Below, piece by piece: positions 21,302 through 36,200 of a stretch of 64,000 bases of DNA; position 1 is the first letter of the stretch; every line of letters starts with the position of its first letter. Where the stretch lies: assembly GCF_036669915.1 (NCBI RefSeq), contig NC_089317.1:4534571-4598570 (forward strand), in the 5' to 3' direction. The DNA comes from Pocillopora verrucosa (Eukaryota > Cnidaria > Anthozoa > Scleractinia > Pocilloporidae). A program made the translations under genes and the position numbers. A model generated the notes under the pieces. The model did not search any database, had not been told where the DNA came from, and saw only the letters and a list, made by a program, of their open reading frames with translations.

Positions 21302-24242
21302 TCAAGGTCCATATCACTAGTTGGAAACATAAGCATCCAGGGAGTGTGGCGATTTAAGAAATGCGACATATAATTGCGAATTTTGCTGTAAGCCTTTTCC
21401 CTGTTATAGCGGTGAACAGTCTTGAAAAACTCTCCCAGAGCCTATTCATTTGCCAGGAGGAGAATATTCTTGTCAATCTCCCCCAAGCGTTGCGGCTCTA
21501 AAAGAGCCTGGTCCCTGGTCAGGAGAAGAATAGTCTCGTCAGTCTCCCACAAGTGTCGTGGCACTTGTATGAACATTTTAGGACAATTATCGGTAGGCAT
21601 CATCAATTAAATAGAAACTTCACATGGCGACTTAGCCTTGTCACAAGAGTGACAAGGCCACGACGCATCCACTCAGGTATTTTCCAGCCAAAGAAGGAAA
21701 AGTGCTTCAAAGTACGTCGCCAATCGGAGAGGCAGTGTGATTTTTGGTAAAGGCGGTGTTCATCACCCGCCTGGCGTTAACGAATCTGCTCATCTCTGCA
21801 TTTACAGGAACAGCATTCCTTCTTTTCTCTAACAACACGACCGTCCTCTGGAAAGCACGTTCGCCATGGTTCATATTCAAATAATACTCGAACCTCGAAC
21901 TCCAAAGCAAATTTCACGAATGCGCGAAGGCACACTGTAAAACCTGTTTGTAAAGCCGGTTGGTGCACGCGCTTGATGAAAAGTTAAAGGGAAGAAGAAA
22001 ACTGGGGCACATCGCAAAGCCTGTAGGTGCACGCGCTTTCTTGTAACTATGTACAGTCTCTTTTTTCGCGACTTTTTTTACGGTCCCTTTTTTTCGCGAC
22101 TGTTTTCACATTCCCTTTTTTTTGGTGACTGTTTTTACAATTTTTTTTTCCCGACTGTTTTTAGTCCCTTTTTTTTGCGACTTTTTTTGTCGCGACTTTT
22201 CTTCGGCGTGAATTGGCTCAGCCTTGCAGTGGGAAACAACCGTGTTAAAAAGCTTGTGCACAAGATAAAAATCGAAGAGAAGATCGACCAAAAAATATCC
22301 TCTAAAAGCTCAAGTACTAATGCAAACGCGAGGTCGACGCTTAACTGCAGATTTTATTAAATGGCTCACGAAAAAAATATATGGTTTGAAACGATAGGAA
22401 AATGTATTATTGTGAAATATAAGCTTAAACTTACTTTCATTTTCACAAACTGATCATTAAGCTATGAACGTTCAGCAGCTCATTAAGAACGGTTCATCAG
22501 AAACAATTAACTTACTGACATTGTGACAAGATGATTGAGGTATAAATTTATCCGCTAACAAGCTGAAATAGGCAAACACACCAAAAAAGATTCTTACCAG
22601 AATAAGGTTCGCCGAGTCTTGTAGACAAGGCTACAGAAATAATTTTTCCCTTTGTTGTACGTCGAGTGGACGGCGCGGTGTACACCTCGTTCTTGCGAAT
22701 TTCGCGCTAAATTCGATCTGAATGACGTAAGGCTTCAGACGTAAGACCCCACACGAACTGTTCCATTTCAATTATGGCGGTTACGACGATCAGCCAATTA
22801 CTGTAATACAAATTAAACCCTTTCGCTTTTTTAAACCATACAGATGCGATACTTAACCATTCCAGTGCCATTTCGCATTACTCTGAACCGTTTGTGTCAA
22901 GTCATTGAACCAGAGTGAAACTAGTTGGACCGTTTGGCATGACAATTCACCATAACGCGACGGCGTTCTCGACCCAGTTTCTTATTGATATTTTTGCTGC
23001 GCGCGCCGTTGTGAAATGACGTTCCCTTCCTCTTGCTAAACCGCTCCAATGAATGTCACAGCACGCTGCTCCATGGAAGACTTGACTGTCATTTTCGACA
23101 CTGAACCATTTCAGTAAACATTTGGCCACTCGCGTTTTTATCGAATGGGCTCCTGGTTTAACAAGAGTGGCTAGACAGTTTCTGAATTGTATAAACCACT
23201 TTTAGTTTGAACATTTCATTTCCCCAAAGGCTACTTGTCCATTTGTATTATAAATAAATCTTTTAAAGTAAGATAAATCGTTCTCCTAAAGACAATTAAA
23301 CCACTTCTTAAACCACTTTTTTCGGACGTAAAAAGACGGAAACATATAAGTGTCCCAGTCATTAATTGTCCATTTGTATTTCAAATCTGTTGTAAATCTC
23401 TTAAAATAATATAAACCGTTCTCATTAAGACAATCAGACCACTTCTGTTTATTTCAAACAATTAATTTTAAGTTGTCAACTTAGTTGATAACACAAAATT
23501 ACCCTTTAATCTCATTAGTTACGAACATTATAAAGACTGACCAATCTGTAATTTTTCAGTCCGTCTGCCGGACGTAAAAAGACAAGAACACTTGAGCGTC
23601 CTAACAGTCGTTAACTGTCCATTCGTATTTTTAATAAATTTCTTAAAATAAGATAAACCGATTCACATCTGATTATGTTTTGTAGGGTAAGCATCTGTGT
23701 ACTTTAGTCAGGAAAAATTATTCGCATTGCATGCCTCTGGATGTGACCTGTATCATCTGATAGATACTACCTTTTGACTAATAATTTTAACCGGAATTTC
23801 TTAACAACCCTAAACATACTGACAGTGAAAAGAACCTCAGACAGAGCCACCAAATTCTCGAAGAACTCTTAGAGAAGTCCTCTCTTACATCATGTAGAAA
23901 AGAGAAACCACTTCGAAAAACATTCGTAACGCCTAAGCCATGTAGCGTGTTTATTATTTTTTTTTTAACTGAATGGAAAGCTTTTTCTAAGTAGATCTAC
24001 ACGCTTCATGGCCATGAAAAATAAACTAAGTAGATAGGGATGATAAAGCCTGCATAACTAACAGTTTTGTGGCAGTTTTGGGTGACAGAACTGCGCGAAT
24101 GAGTGGTGAAGTCACAAGGGGAACGTGAAAAAATAAACTACTGGTCGGCCGCATAAATCTTCTTTGACCAACTAAAACTTTCCAGTTACGCGAGCTATAG
24201 ACTTAATTTTCAGAAGTCTTTGGATTTCAAGAAGTCATCATT
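21302..24242. other. Intergenic between AGA and mitofusin 3' ends (convergent)
   Basis: Both genes' 3' ends point into this 2.9-kb gap, which holds both 3' UTRs. 22,040-22,215 is a T-rich degenerate tandem repeat built on TTTTTTCGCGACTG. Between 23,225 and 23,680 a ~45-bp word (TAAATCTCTTAAAATAAGAT and neighbours) recurs three times at spacings of about 140-250 bp. Everything from about 21,420 rightward has a counterpart at 47,200-49,420, less a ~600-bp stretch (about 22,480-22,900) absent there. No gene supported. Confidence 0.5.
22040..22215. repeat. T-rich degenerate tandem repeat
   Basis: Approximately eight variants of TTTTTTTCGCGACTGTTTTT. The frames it opens are low-complexity (Phe/Ser/Leu-rich) and not genes. 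The paralogous array is at 47,830-47,960. Confidence 0.8.
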
Positions 24243-27200
24243 TCAAATCTTGCTCTTTTCCAAACCAAACTCGGTGATGAATTGGGACAGTTCGCTTTCC
24301 AACCGACTTGCTTCGTTCCTAAGGACAGAAAGCGAGCTCACTTAGAACTTCTGGTGCTGCACTCTCCCCATGCTTCTGTTTACAAACGATACTCCCATTT
24401 CTTAGGATGACGAGGTTGTCTGTGAAGGGGGGGGGGGGGGGTAGAGGCTAATCCCCCAATCCCCACAATCCCCTTCCCCTTGATAAAAAAAATATTTCCT
24501 AAGATGAAATGGTGGTCTATGAAGGGGCAAGGGGTAATTCTCACTCCTTCCCTTCCCAACCCCCTCCTTTCATTTTCACAACATCCTTTCTTGGGAGTAC
24601 TAGTCTAAGAAGCCGTGGATAATCCCTTATCCCTGCCACCTTGTTCCCTTCAGCGAGAGAGAATACCAACCCAATGTGAAGAGGGAGGTAATGATACATT
24701 TGGGTTCAGAAGAAAATCATTATTCCCACACCACCCCCATTTCACTATTAGTTTTTTCCCTTCCCTCCAGCTGTTGTCATTAATTAATTGCCGCTACGTA
24801 GCACAGAATTACCTTAATATTATCGATTTGTTTTCGATTTTCTCAAGTCTTGTTATTTCTTTATCCAGTTTGATGATGTTTTCTTCCAAATTTTCCATTT
24901 CTCTCTGAACCAGAGACTCAAGCTTCGTGAAGGTTGACGTCAGTTCTCTGAAATAAAATAAAGTGAAATGTTTCATTATCTGCAGTACACAATAACCAGT
25001 TTTCAAAATAATCGTGGATTTGGCATTATGTATCTTACCGCTAAGCCGCAATGAATTAGAGGAATTAATATGCAGTAATCCTCATAACAAGATCAAAATA
25101 GCAAACAAATATGAGGAATTATTCAACTCGTGATGTTCAGTTAAACCAAAGGCAATTGAGGTGTAAAAGTTCCTCTGCAGAATCAATCAGTTGTCGGGCT
25201 GAACAGAGCATTGAATTAACACTTTCAACATCAAATAGCATCGTCCTCTTAACATAGAGATATAGTATGGCAGAGGTTACGACACATAAGTGCCGCTCTC
25301 GCTAAAAGCGGTCCTCTTGACCTTCCGTCAAAACAAGTTTTCTTTTATTTTTTGCCCACGCAAAGGGTTTAGGACACATGTTTCAAAAATAGTTTGGTTG
25401 TTCTCCAATTCTCTTCTTTTCAGTCGCCACAAGCCAAAAACGATTTTTGGCCAGACCACCCGTGTGCACAGCGATCGAAAGTGCAAATAATATAGCTCAC
25501 GGAATTCTATCTTGCCACAAGTTAAAAGATGTATTCAGTTAGTTCACAGACAAAATATGGAAACTTCACCTGAAATATTTTTCATACCAGGGTGATCAGA
25601 GGAGACCCTTGGGGCTGCTACGCGACAGAAATCAGTTGAGGAGCAAATCAATGTTTGGCACCGAGCATAAAGCGAGGGAAAATTAGGGTCTGTTTTATTT
25701 GTAACCTGAGTGGTCAAAAGCACGACACCTGGTTTGATTAGCAAGATACCGAATGTAAACCGCGAGAAAATTCGCGACTCTTGAACAATTTGCGACCTAA
25801 TTGGTAAAAAAAATGACACCATTTCTGATTGGCCTGACTGCGAGGCAGAAATTGAAACAAAAACCAATCACAAGGCTTTGTGGGTAAAAGAAAATCTAAC
25901 CAGCAAATACATCAAAGACGCTTTAAAAATCACACGGCAGCCAAACTTACTGTCGCACTTGTCCACTGCACTTGACGCTCATGACGCTGACTTCTGACTG
26001 AAGCTTTTCAGAAGCGTAATCCACAAACTGTCGTTTGAAAGCTTCCTCTTTAGCACAATTGGTCCAACATACCCTCTCCATTACATACACTCCACCACAC
26101 AAAGCCGTGAACCACCATCCTACAATCTTCCAAAGCTGCAATTAAAGAAACACGAATTGAAATGGACGCTTCGTGTAAGCATACATACATCCCTGGTGTT
26201 GCGTTGAAACTCAAATCACATTTTTGAGAGATGCGACTATTTCTGTGCAGCGGTCAAACGTATACGCACGTGCGTAATAGCTGGGTGGTGCGCTTTGAGG
26301 CTGTCAAATACAAGTTGTCTCACTCGAGTTACTAACAACCACACAAGCCAGTAAGTTATGGTGTTTCTGAAGCATTTTCTTTCGGTAAAGCTCAAAACAG
26401 TTCGGTAAATCAACAGGATACCAGTACTTGAAAAAGCTTAGTGTTTAAAATGTCTCTCGCTTTCCTTTTCCCTGCTTTTGTTTCCTTTAGCAGATTGCTA
26501 TAATCGTCTCGATTCTCTTTCGCTTACTTTGCAAGACAGCGGTTGTTTCATTTGTTTTTATTTGAAATTTTACGCGGGAAATTGAAGCACAGCCGGCAAA
26601 AATTGATCCCCTAGCAATGCCCGACGTTTGACCGCTGTGTTTTATGACTGAGTTTCTCTAAATCAATAAGATATTTTAACCCTTACCAGTCCTCCAACTA
26701 TGAGTACCATTGTACCAGCGGGAATTGTTGGTGAAGCTAGCCTTTGCACGACAGCTGGTGCGGTAAGTACCAAGCTCTGCTCATTTCGCTGAATCTTAGA
26801 CAAAATCGAAGTTGCCATAAGCCACTACAGTTCGAAAATGAATTATCGAGGGGCGACAGATCCATCCAGCGTGGCGCAATGGATTGCAATTCACTTCTCA
26901 CGCGAAAAGTTTGGGGATCGATTCCAAGTGAAAGCAAGTTTTCTTCTCTTTCTTTTTCTCTTTTTTTTTTTTTTAATCTTCGTCAGAAGCATGTTTATTC
27001 GTAGTTTCATTGGGACTCACTTATTTCATGGTAATCAGCTACAGAACTACCGCCTTTTTCTTTCTCTTTCCTAACTTAAAATGAAATGAAGTGAGCGTTT
27101 TACTCATTCCGGAGTACAGTTCATCCATACAATGTTTTTCGGCGTCGAACCCTCAACATCTATCAAATATGGAAGACCGGAGTGATGGAGCAGAGGAGTT

Positions 27201-30200
27201 ATTTCTGGATCAAAACAACAACTCAGAAATGGCTTTCAGCCATTTCCCTCGTTTGAAATAGAATTACACTTAACGGTTTCCTTTCGAAAGTTATTACAAA
27301 ATCTTTAATGCTCTTCATGTGCTCCTTCGACCTCAACTCCTCTCTAAATGGGGTAATTTTTTTCGTCGTTTGTTACTACATTACTAAAGAAGTGTTCTTA
27401 CATTCGCTCCCAAAGCGATGGCTAGTCCAGGATAACGAGGCGCCAAGAAGTTCCTCAAAATCGCTTGCCAGCCAAGAGAGAAGTGAAACTCGATATCTTC
27501 ACGAAAATCAGTGCACAGACGGGGCACATCCAGTTCGAAGTTCGCTTGGAAATCAAGACTACAATAAATAAACAAGGTAAAAAAATTAGTAACAAGAAAA
27601 ACGGATGTTTATTCCTTTTCCCCTCTTGGGTGTCTGCTTCCTGGTTTCCTAAAGCCAGTAGTCCTGATGTCTTATTATACCGAGTCATTAGATCTTAACC
27701 CTTGACCAGCATCTAATTTCTCCTTACAATATCACCCCGGAATCACACATTCAGGTCACGAGGATTCATGAGATGAACAAATTCTCCTTGTCAGTATCTT
27801 AAGAAATATGTGGAGCACAGTATAGAGAATTTGCATACTGATGTTAAGGTTTAATGAGTTAAGGAACACAATACTCACGCTAGAGTGCCAGGCTCGAGAG
27901 ATACCTCTGGTGTTTCAGGTAGAAGACTACAAAGGCCATCTGGGAGAAAAGAAAAAAAATATATATATATACACTTAAGGGACTGGTCATTACTTATCAT
28001 ACAAGGGGGAGGGGGTGGGGTGGGGGTTGGAGGAAGTCCGTCGTATTGCGATAAACTGTGGTAAATTGGTGTTGGCAGTCAATTTTCTACATTCCCACTT
28101 TACACTCTGCCATTGACGACTGACTCCCTCCCTCCTGAAAACAATTTGACCCTCCCCTAAATCCCCCCCCCCCCCACGGCCAAAATTATTAACTGGTCCC
28201 TAAGGACTCTTGTCTCTTTGATGTTAGCTTCCTCTCCCCCCCCCCCCCTTTTATTTTTCCCTACAATATGAGTGACTTAGTGACGTACCATTAGTTATTA
28301 CTCTACCTCAGTTATTTTGCAACCCTAGTGCAAATCCTCCGTTACAAGCGTTTCAGTACGAAAGAAGAACTTTTTCATATCCTAACTGCGCTACAAGTGG
28401 CGGGATGAGAGTAGAAAGGTCGCAGGATGGAGGTGGGTTGGAGAGAGGAAGGAAGGCTCGCAAGCGAATCCTAGCTTTTGAAAAATCTATTTGCCCACAT
28501 ATGGCACTTCTGATTGGTGCAGCATGGTGACATTGATTGACAGGTTTGACAAGTAGCTATCAAAATCCTCGTGCAAAACAAGCGCGACTTACGATCAGAA
28601 AGATCAAAGTGGCGGAAGGCGTGGAAGTGTAAACTGATGCAAGCTGTTTTTCAAAGGTACTTCACCAGATAATTCCGGCAATACACTTGTATACTCATTC
28701 AAGAATTTTTTTCGCTTACGTACACATGCATATTCACACATCATCCATGTAACATAGAGTAGTTCCTGAACACTGACCTTCAATTTTTTCTAGTTCCTCA
28801 AAAATCACTTGAATTTGAGAATTAGAACAACAAGCCGTCATATTCCTTTCCAAGCCCCTCTTGAGGTGATAGTACAGCTCCTGTTAACAAAATCAGTGAT
28901 AAATTATTAAATTTCAGATTATTCTTCTTTTGCAGCTGTTGCTTAGCAGTGAAACTGTCTACACATGTAATTTTCACCTTTTTGTATGATTTGAGGGACT
29001 CAGGATGAGGATGGAATGGATGATCGAACTCATTTACCAGCAAGCCCAGTTGACCAATCACTTCTCTCATAGCCTCAGTCACCTAAAGAAAGGAAAACAT
29101 TTTTTTTGAGTAAGCACCATCAGACTTTCTCACTGGCCAGAAACGCACAGCCGAAAAATTTGTCCCAGGAAAAAACTGGACAAAATCGACCAAATAAACA
29201 AGTCGATCATTTTTAGTAAAAGCTTATTGAACTGAAATCAGTTAGCTAGAAAGGCAAAAACTATGTTTTCTTGCAACACTCAGGGATTCTAAAATTTTAA
29301 GACGACTCAGAATAAATCCTGGAAATTGAAGGTGGAATCCTTTGGCAACTATGCTGGCCAGTCATATGAACAGATCAGACGCTGACGGAGTCTGATGGCT
29401 TTAAAATTTGACAAAATTTGTCCTTTTGTCGGGACAATTCTAGTTTTGTCCGCTGGTGCAGATAAGCTTTAAGAGTAAAAAATGGATACAAACAAGGGAT
29501 TGGCAAAACACGAAGAAATGCTGCCAGGGAGGTGGACGGGTAGCATGAGATGGACTGGCTTCCCATGTGGGGGGTGGGGGGGGGGGGAGGGGAGGAGGGG
29601 AGAGTACCAATACTCTGGGTGTGAAAATTGGGAAAATCTCTGACAGTTTAGTTCTGTAAGCTTGTGTCTTCATTTGTGTTCATCCTTAATACTGTTATGA
29701 GTAATTTTTAAAATATAAGCTGCTAGAAATCTCCAGACTGCTTAGTCATGCTGAATTGCATACCAAAGAACTTTCCATCTCAAGTCACGCACTTATGTAC
29801 TACTACTAAAATAATTCCTATGTAAGCTTCTGAAATGTTCCAGAACACTTTGTGAAGATATATAAAGACTCACTGATGCAGTAGTGGGAGTAGTTGTTGT
29901 TGTCAGAGCTACAACTGTTTTAAAAGCTATACTGAGAGGGTGTTAATGCAGAAGATTGCTCATTTCAAGAAACTTTGGAGACAGCAGTGAGATTTTGTCA
30001 GTGGTGAGCTGAGCTGGGATATAGACTGTGGTGGGCTTAATGAAGTTTATTAACAATAAGTATTGTACTGCTTTTAGGGGTCACTCATTGTTAAGAACAT
30101 TGCTCATTATTTAATAAAGTAGTTGAGTCTGTGGGATTGTTGTCTTTTTTTTTCTGCTGGTTAGATTACACTGCAACACTACTATAGGCATCATACCTAT

Positions 30201-33200
30201 TACAAATTACATGCATATCTGTGTGAACTCAGGCACTATAACAATATAATTAAGGCAAACTCTTGATAAGATTTTACCACTCACTTTAAAGTAAATTTGA
30301 TATGCATATCAGAGGCACCTGACAAGCATTTAAAAAGCATGTTGAAAAAGTTATTCAATTGATTAGTACATACTTTTTGATCTGTTCTGGAACCTTGCCT
30401 TGTGAAAAACTTAAAATTACCATAATTCGAGACAGAATAAACCACAAGTTTAAAACTTGTGCCTCCTAAAGAACATTTGAGTAGTTATTTTATTACCTGA
30501 CCCTGAACTTTAGAGGTGATTTCCTTGATCTGGAGTTCGGTGTCACTTGTATAAATTCTAAGCTGTTCCTTCACATATTCCAGTCTATTCTCTTGCTCCT
30601 TCTTGGCTTTCTCCAGTTTAGATCTAAGCAAAATAGACCATATGAACTCAGCAAAACCAACAATTACCTAAAATCACTATTGTTAAGCAAATTGAAAAAA
30701 TTATCTGTCTCTTTCTCACCTTTGCTGAGATGCAGAATCCACTCTTTGTTCCATGAAATCCTTTAATGTATTCACAATTTTCAATCCACTGAATGCATGA
30801 GCTTCAAACTTGGTTTGTATAACTGACTTAGAAATACACTCCTGTAACACCAAGCATGTAAAATTTATGTTGTGAAGTGAGAATAATTAATTGACACAAA
30901 TTCTAGACAAGCAAATGTGTTTAACTTTAAATGGAAAAAGTACATGTACAAATACATCATGACTCTGTGGTAGCAATCTTTGATTAGTTCTTACCAATGA
31001 CCTTACACCCAACAATCCCTGGGGTTTCAGTAACCTTTTCAATGGGCAGCTGCCAATGGTGTTTAAGGTGGCAGGGTCAGAAGGCCCCTCTACATGCTAA
31101 ATAGATGGCAGTTAAAGGTCTAACAGGTGGTAAATTACTTGTAACTAGCTTTAATGTGTGAAGTTACCATTAGCAATTTTGTACTCCTTGAATAACAATG
31201 CCACTAAATTCCACTTTGCAATCATCAAAATATTTCTGCCACCTTTTGGTTTGTAAGTGATCTGCTAACAGACAACTGGCTATCTGAAAACTATGCTGGA
31301 TTGTAAGCCAGAGCAGCTGCTAAAATACCTCCAATTTGTGTTCGAAGTTCTCAAACTCCAACTGCCGAGCAAAAAATCCTTCATCATGAATGGCACCACC
31401 TGAAAAACAACAAGGCAATGCTAGTTACTTGATTCAATATAAAAATTTTACTTGTTAACAATTCATGCTGTTTCAAGAGGATGCACATTTTGATCAGCCA
31501 CAAACCTCCTTGAGGCATTCCTTGGTGTTTCTGCACTCTGGTCATTAAGGTCTAGGTAAAACAGAAACATGAAAAGAAAGTGGGGTTCAAATAAATAAAT
31601 CAATTAAGAGGTGTGTCCTGTTTTATATTTCTCTTTGCATAGCAGTAACAAAAATTTGAAGACTTTTTCAAAGTTATTTGCAATTGGTCCTTGTAAACTG
31701 CGATATAAAATAACCCGCAGCTTACCTCTTTAGCTGAGACAAAAAACACTCTGTCTTCTGCCTTTCCTTTGTCTACACACTTGAGCTCATCAACAAGAAA
31801 ACTGATGCTTCTACTGAGATGCTGATTTTTCACCTAAAGGAAACAGGAAAAAAAAAAAAATTTAAAAAATCACACTTTACCACCATCATCTGATAGTTAG
31901 GGGGGAGGGGGGAGGGGGGAGACAGGTTGTTTTCCAGGGGGAGGTGGGGAGGTGGGGAGGTGGGGAGGTGGGGAGGTGGGGAGGTGGGGAGGTGGGGAGG
32001 TGGGGAGGTGGGGAGGTGGGGAGGTGGGGAGGTGGGGAGGTGGGATAAATGGCTTGTTATCCCACCCATCATCATACCTTAATCATTCCCCTCTAACTAA
32101 GCCCCCCCTCCTTCCTCTCTCCCCCCCCCCCACTATGAATCATCAGCAATTTTTTTCCAGCAACAATTTCCTTTGAAGAGAGCATCTAAAATGAAAGGCA
32201 ACTCCATGTTGTGTTTTGATTCAGTTTTTGACATCTTTTCGATTTCAGCAATTTTTTTCCAGCAACAATTTCCTTTGAAGAGAGCATCTAAAATGAAAGG
32301 CAACTCCATGTTGTGTTTTGATTCAGTTTTTGACATCTTTTGATTTCAAATTTGATTGGGTATCAAGGACAAATAAGTGCTTACTAACCAGCTCCATCTT
32401 GTCTGGTTCTGATGCAGATGCATCCCATCTGTTATGTACAATGAAGATGTTTGGTTTTGAAAGATGCTGATTCACTTTGTGAAAAAATTTTTTCTCCTGC
32501 AAATGACAAGGGTACCAATTGAGAAACTGTCCCACAAGCATAGGAAGGTTAAATCTATGAATGCTACCACAATGGACCTGTAACAAGTCACATTTTAAAG
32601 CAACTGAAATTTTGAAAACAGTTCCATCAAATTTAAATTTTGTATGTATTGTATCTTAAATTTACACATAGCACATGAATGGCCATGAACATACCGTAAC
32701 CATGAGTGCCGATTCAGCGTTAGCAACCAGGACAAACACATCAGCATCCAAACAGTGCTTATCAATCCAACCATCATAATCAGGGCTTACATCTGTACCA
32801 GGACTAAAATAACAATTTTCTGTGACTAATTACATGGCATTTTTAGGCTTCTTCTAGGTGTAGAAGACACAGGATATGTCACAATAGAGCAATGCCTCAT
32901 TAACCTGTTGTTTTCATTGCTTTCTTGTTTTTTTGTCTCTTTGTTTTTCTCAAACCTTCACACCCTAACATTAGTATGCACATTCTCTATACTGTCCTCT
33001 TTACATTCCCTTAGGTGCAGACAAAGACAATTTGCTGAACAGTCAAGAGTCTCTATAGTTGGTGATTATTTCTTTTATTCATGGGATCTAAATGCGTAAT
33101 TGAGGGGTGAAAAGGTTAATTATACAGTACATTTTATAAATTCTAATTTGCTTACCTATCCACCAAAACAACATCCCCTGACAAGATTTTACATCTGAGG

Positions 33201-36200
33201 TTAAAAAAAAATACAGTTTTAACAAAAATGAAACCATCAAAAGTGATAACAATGTACAGGTAAAACTTTATTTATACAAACCCTCTGATCTAATGTGAAA
33301 TGCATTATCTAGAACATGTGAACTGTGTTTAAGAAGTTTTTTATATCTTTTTAAGAAACAAGAGGCAGCCTATCCAAGAGCTTTTCAACACTACAAGTAC
33401 ATTTCCTTTTTTTATAAGACACTCATTGAAAAATCAATGACACAGCTTTATACTTTACTTTATATGTTTATTAAACAATTTCTGGAGGAAGTTGAGCATG
33501 ATAACTTGAATTATCAAAACCGAGGTCTGAGTCATCTACCAAAACTGAAGGCTGAGGCAGATTACAAAGACATGATGCTTAATAATTTATGATATCAAAT
33601 GAATTAATTCAGTAATTGTTTCATTACAAATTTAAAAAAAAATCTGGAAAAGAAGACACATCTCTCTAGGTCTGCAAAAGTTTGAGAACACTTCATGGAG
33701 TAAGGGCTTAGACACTAGGCAGACTTTTAACTCCAAATAATAGATGCAATGTCTGATGCAGATACTGGGTTATTATGTCAACTTCCTCTGCTCTTGTATA
33801 GTGATAGAATGTTCTTGACCAATCAGATCTCTCATAAGTCTAATGCATAATAACAGAATTAATTTGAAGCCAAAAAGTTTCCATAAACTTAACCTCTTTG
33901 GAATAAACCTGGACAAAGGGCACAACATTCTACCTTTAAAACCAATGAATAAAGTTTGCAAGGTTGAATGGTAAATGCACTTTGATTGACAGGACAACAG
34001 TTACCTGTGAGTACATGTGAATGATACAATAGTTACAAAACAAAATCAAACCTGGACTTTGGCCAAACCACTTGAACAAGACTGCTAGGATCAAGCTTTT
34101 CTTTGGACAAGGCATCGGCAAGTTCATCTAATGACTGTTTTGATAACAAAAAGAAAAATATGTAATTATCATAGTTACTAACTATTCATTAACTAAGACA
34201 GTGCATTTGTCAATTGGAGTACTATTTAATCTATTCATGAAGATTTTTCTGCTTTTAGATAATTTAAGTACCAGTGATATTTTCTGAATGAAATGTAAAA
34301 CCGAAATTAATTGTTAAAATCATGTAAACACCAGAGAAATACTGCTAGTTTAGAATTAAACAGTAGGGGTAATTGATCGAGGTTAAGGCCTTTATCTGCT
34401 GTTAGGCTATAAAAATTAAAAACAATTTATTAACTGTAAATCATATTTTAACCCACTGACTCCTACGTGTAACACGTGCCTACCCAAAAGTTAAAATTTT
34501 GGAGAAACCGGAAAAGTAAACACAATGCGCAGTAAAGTTTGACAAATCTTTTTTTCCCAAAAAACAAGCTCACGTGAAAGAAGACCATTTAAATAACTAA
34601 CTATCAACGAGGAAAGCAATAGATGCATATTAAGTTTTTACTCTAAAATCAAGATAAAAGATAAAAATCAGTAAATTTTTGCGCACGTGTGCAAAAAAAG
34701 TATGCGGATCGGATTTCAAAGTGAATATGCAAATTTATCAGTGTGTGGAGAGATCTCATGTTACATGGAAATTATCAATGAGGAGAAAGACAAAACTGAC
34801 CAAGGAACGTTTCGGGAAGAAAGCTTTATTCAAAACAGTTCTTAATTTTCTGTTAGAACCGAAAAACGTACGAATTTCTTACGTGTGCGAAACCCACGAA
34901 GTAGAATTCATCATGCTTAGATCGATGTTTACTTGACTTCACGGCTAGAATATTGCGCAGCGTTGTGTTGAAAATACTGAAAGTTCTACGTTTTAACACA
35001 AAATCTTCTATTAAACAATACTTTTTGGACATCTCATTACTCAAACGTGATATTTACCGTGCCTTTGAATCTTCATAATGTCTCTAGGCCTCGCTTGAAG
35101 TCCGATAGTGTGGTTTTCGCTTTACGACCCTAATTCGCATCGCTTTAGAGAATTGTAGTGTTGTCGACTCGAAAGCTTATTTTGTCGCCTTTAAGACCAT
35201 GATGTCCATTATCTTTCGAGCAGATTATTCTATAGCATTTTTCCTTTTCATTTTGTGTTCCAGAAGGTCTAAAATGGTGGGAAAGGAACAGAAAATCCGA
35301 CTTGAAAATATTGAAAGTCGGCCGCGCGTACGCCATTTCTTTGTAGTTGATCATTTCTTGAGAACGCATAAAATGACGCCTCTGTACTACCCCCTAAAGT
35401 TCTCAAAATAACTGCGCAAAAAACGGATTCTGATTGGTTTATAGATCCTCTGACAACAGAGGAAGTTTGGAGACAAAATTCTGCTTAGTAGGGGAGATAG
35501 GGGGGAAAGCGTCTCTCGCGCAAGTCCCCCACGCGGCACGGGCGGTTACGGGCGGTTCAGGTGTCAATGGGTTTTAAACATAAAATGTTTGTAAGAAAAA
35601 TATATATCCTTGTTAAGACTAGGTGACAGTTTGACAGAGAAAAATCATGTTTTCTCACTGACTACCCATCAGTCTTAAAATATGGATATTAAGAAAAGTT
35701 GATATACCAATCCCAGACTAATACCCTGTCCTGATACTTATAAACACCAGGTTTACCAGGCCAAGTTTGAAATAAATGCACCGGTTGCTCAATCAAGAAA
35801 ATGTGGTACATATATTTATTAGGAGAGAGAATTGCAACAATTGAGAAAATGTGGTACTTGTAATTATAACAAAGGAAAAACTTACAATACTTTTTAGGAG
35901 GACATACCTTTACACTCCTCTTGTCATCACTCCCTGGAACCAAGATATATGGATCTGGTAAATCTGAACCATGTACACTGAGAAAACAATTTGTAGTATG
36001 GCCCAACCCTGTTGGTAAGATCTTATCTTGTAGCATGGCATTTATTGTAGTGCTCTTTCCATTACTGGTTCTTCCAAAGAATGCCATCTTTATCTGGTCC
36101 CTTGATAGCACCTCTGAGATGCGTGAAACCTGAGCCAGATGGCCTGACACCTGTATAAGAGAAATGCAGTAATCAATTCTGACTTAATAAGAATTACTAC

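Noticed and set aside
21422-22360. Several short ORFs downstream of AGA (and their counterparts at 47,000-48,111)
   Set aside because: Frames are not preserved consistently between the two duplicated blocks, indicating non-coding sequence.
32133-32336. Minus-strand ORF with an internal 40-residue repeat
   Set aside because: It is created by the 100-bp tandem duplication inside mitofusin intron 6 and is not bounded by splice sites.
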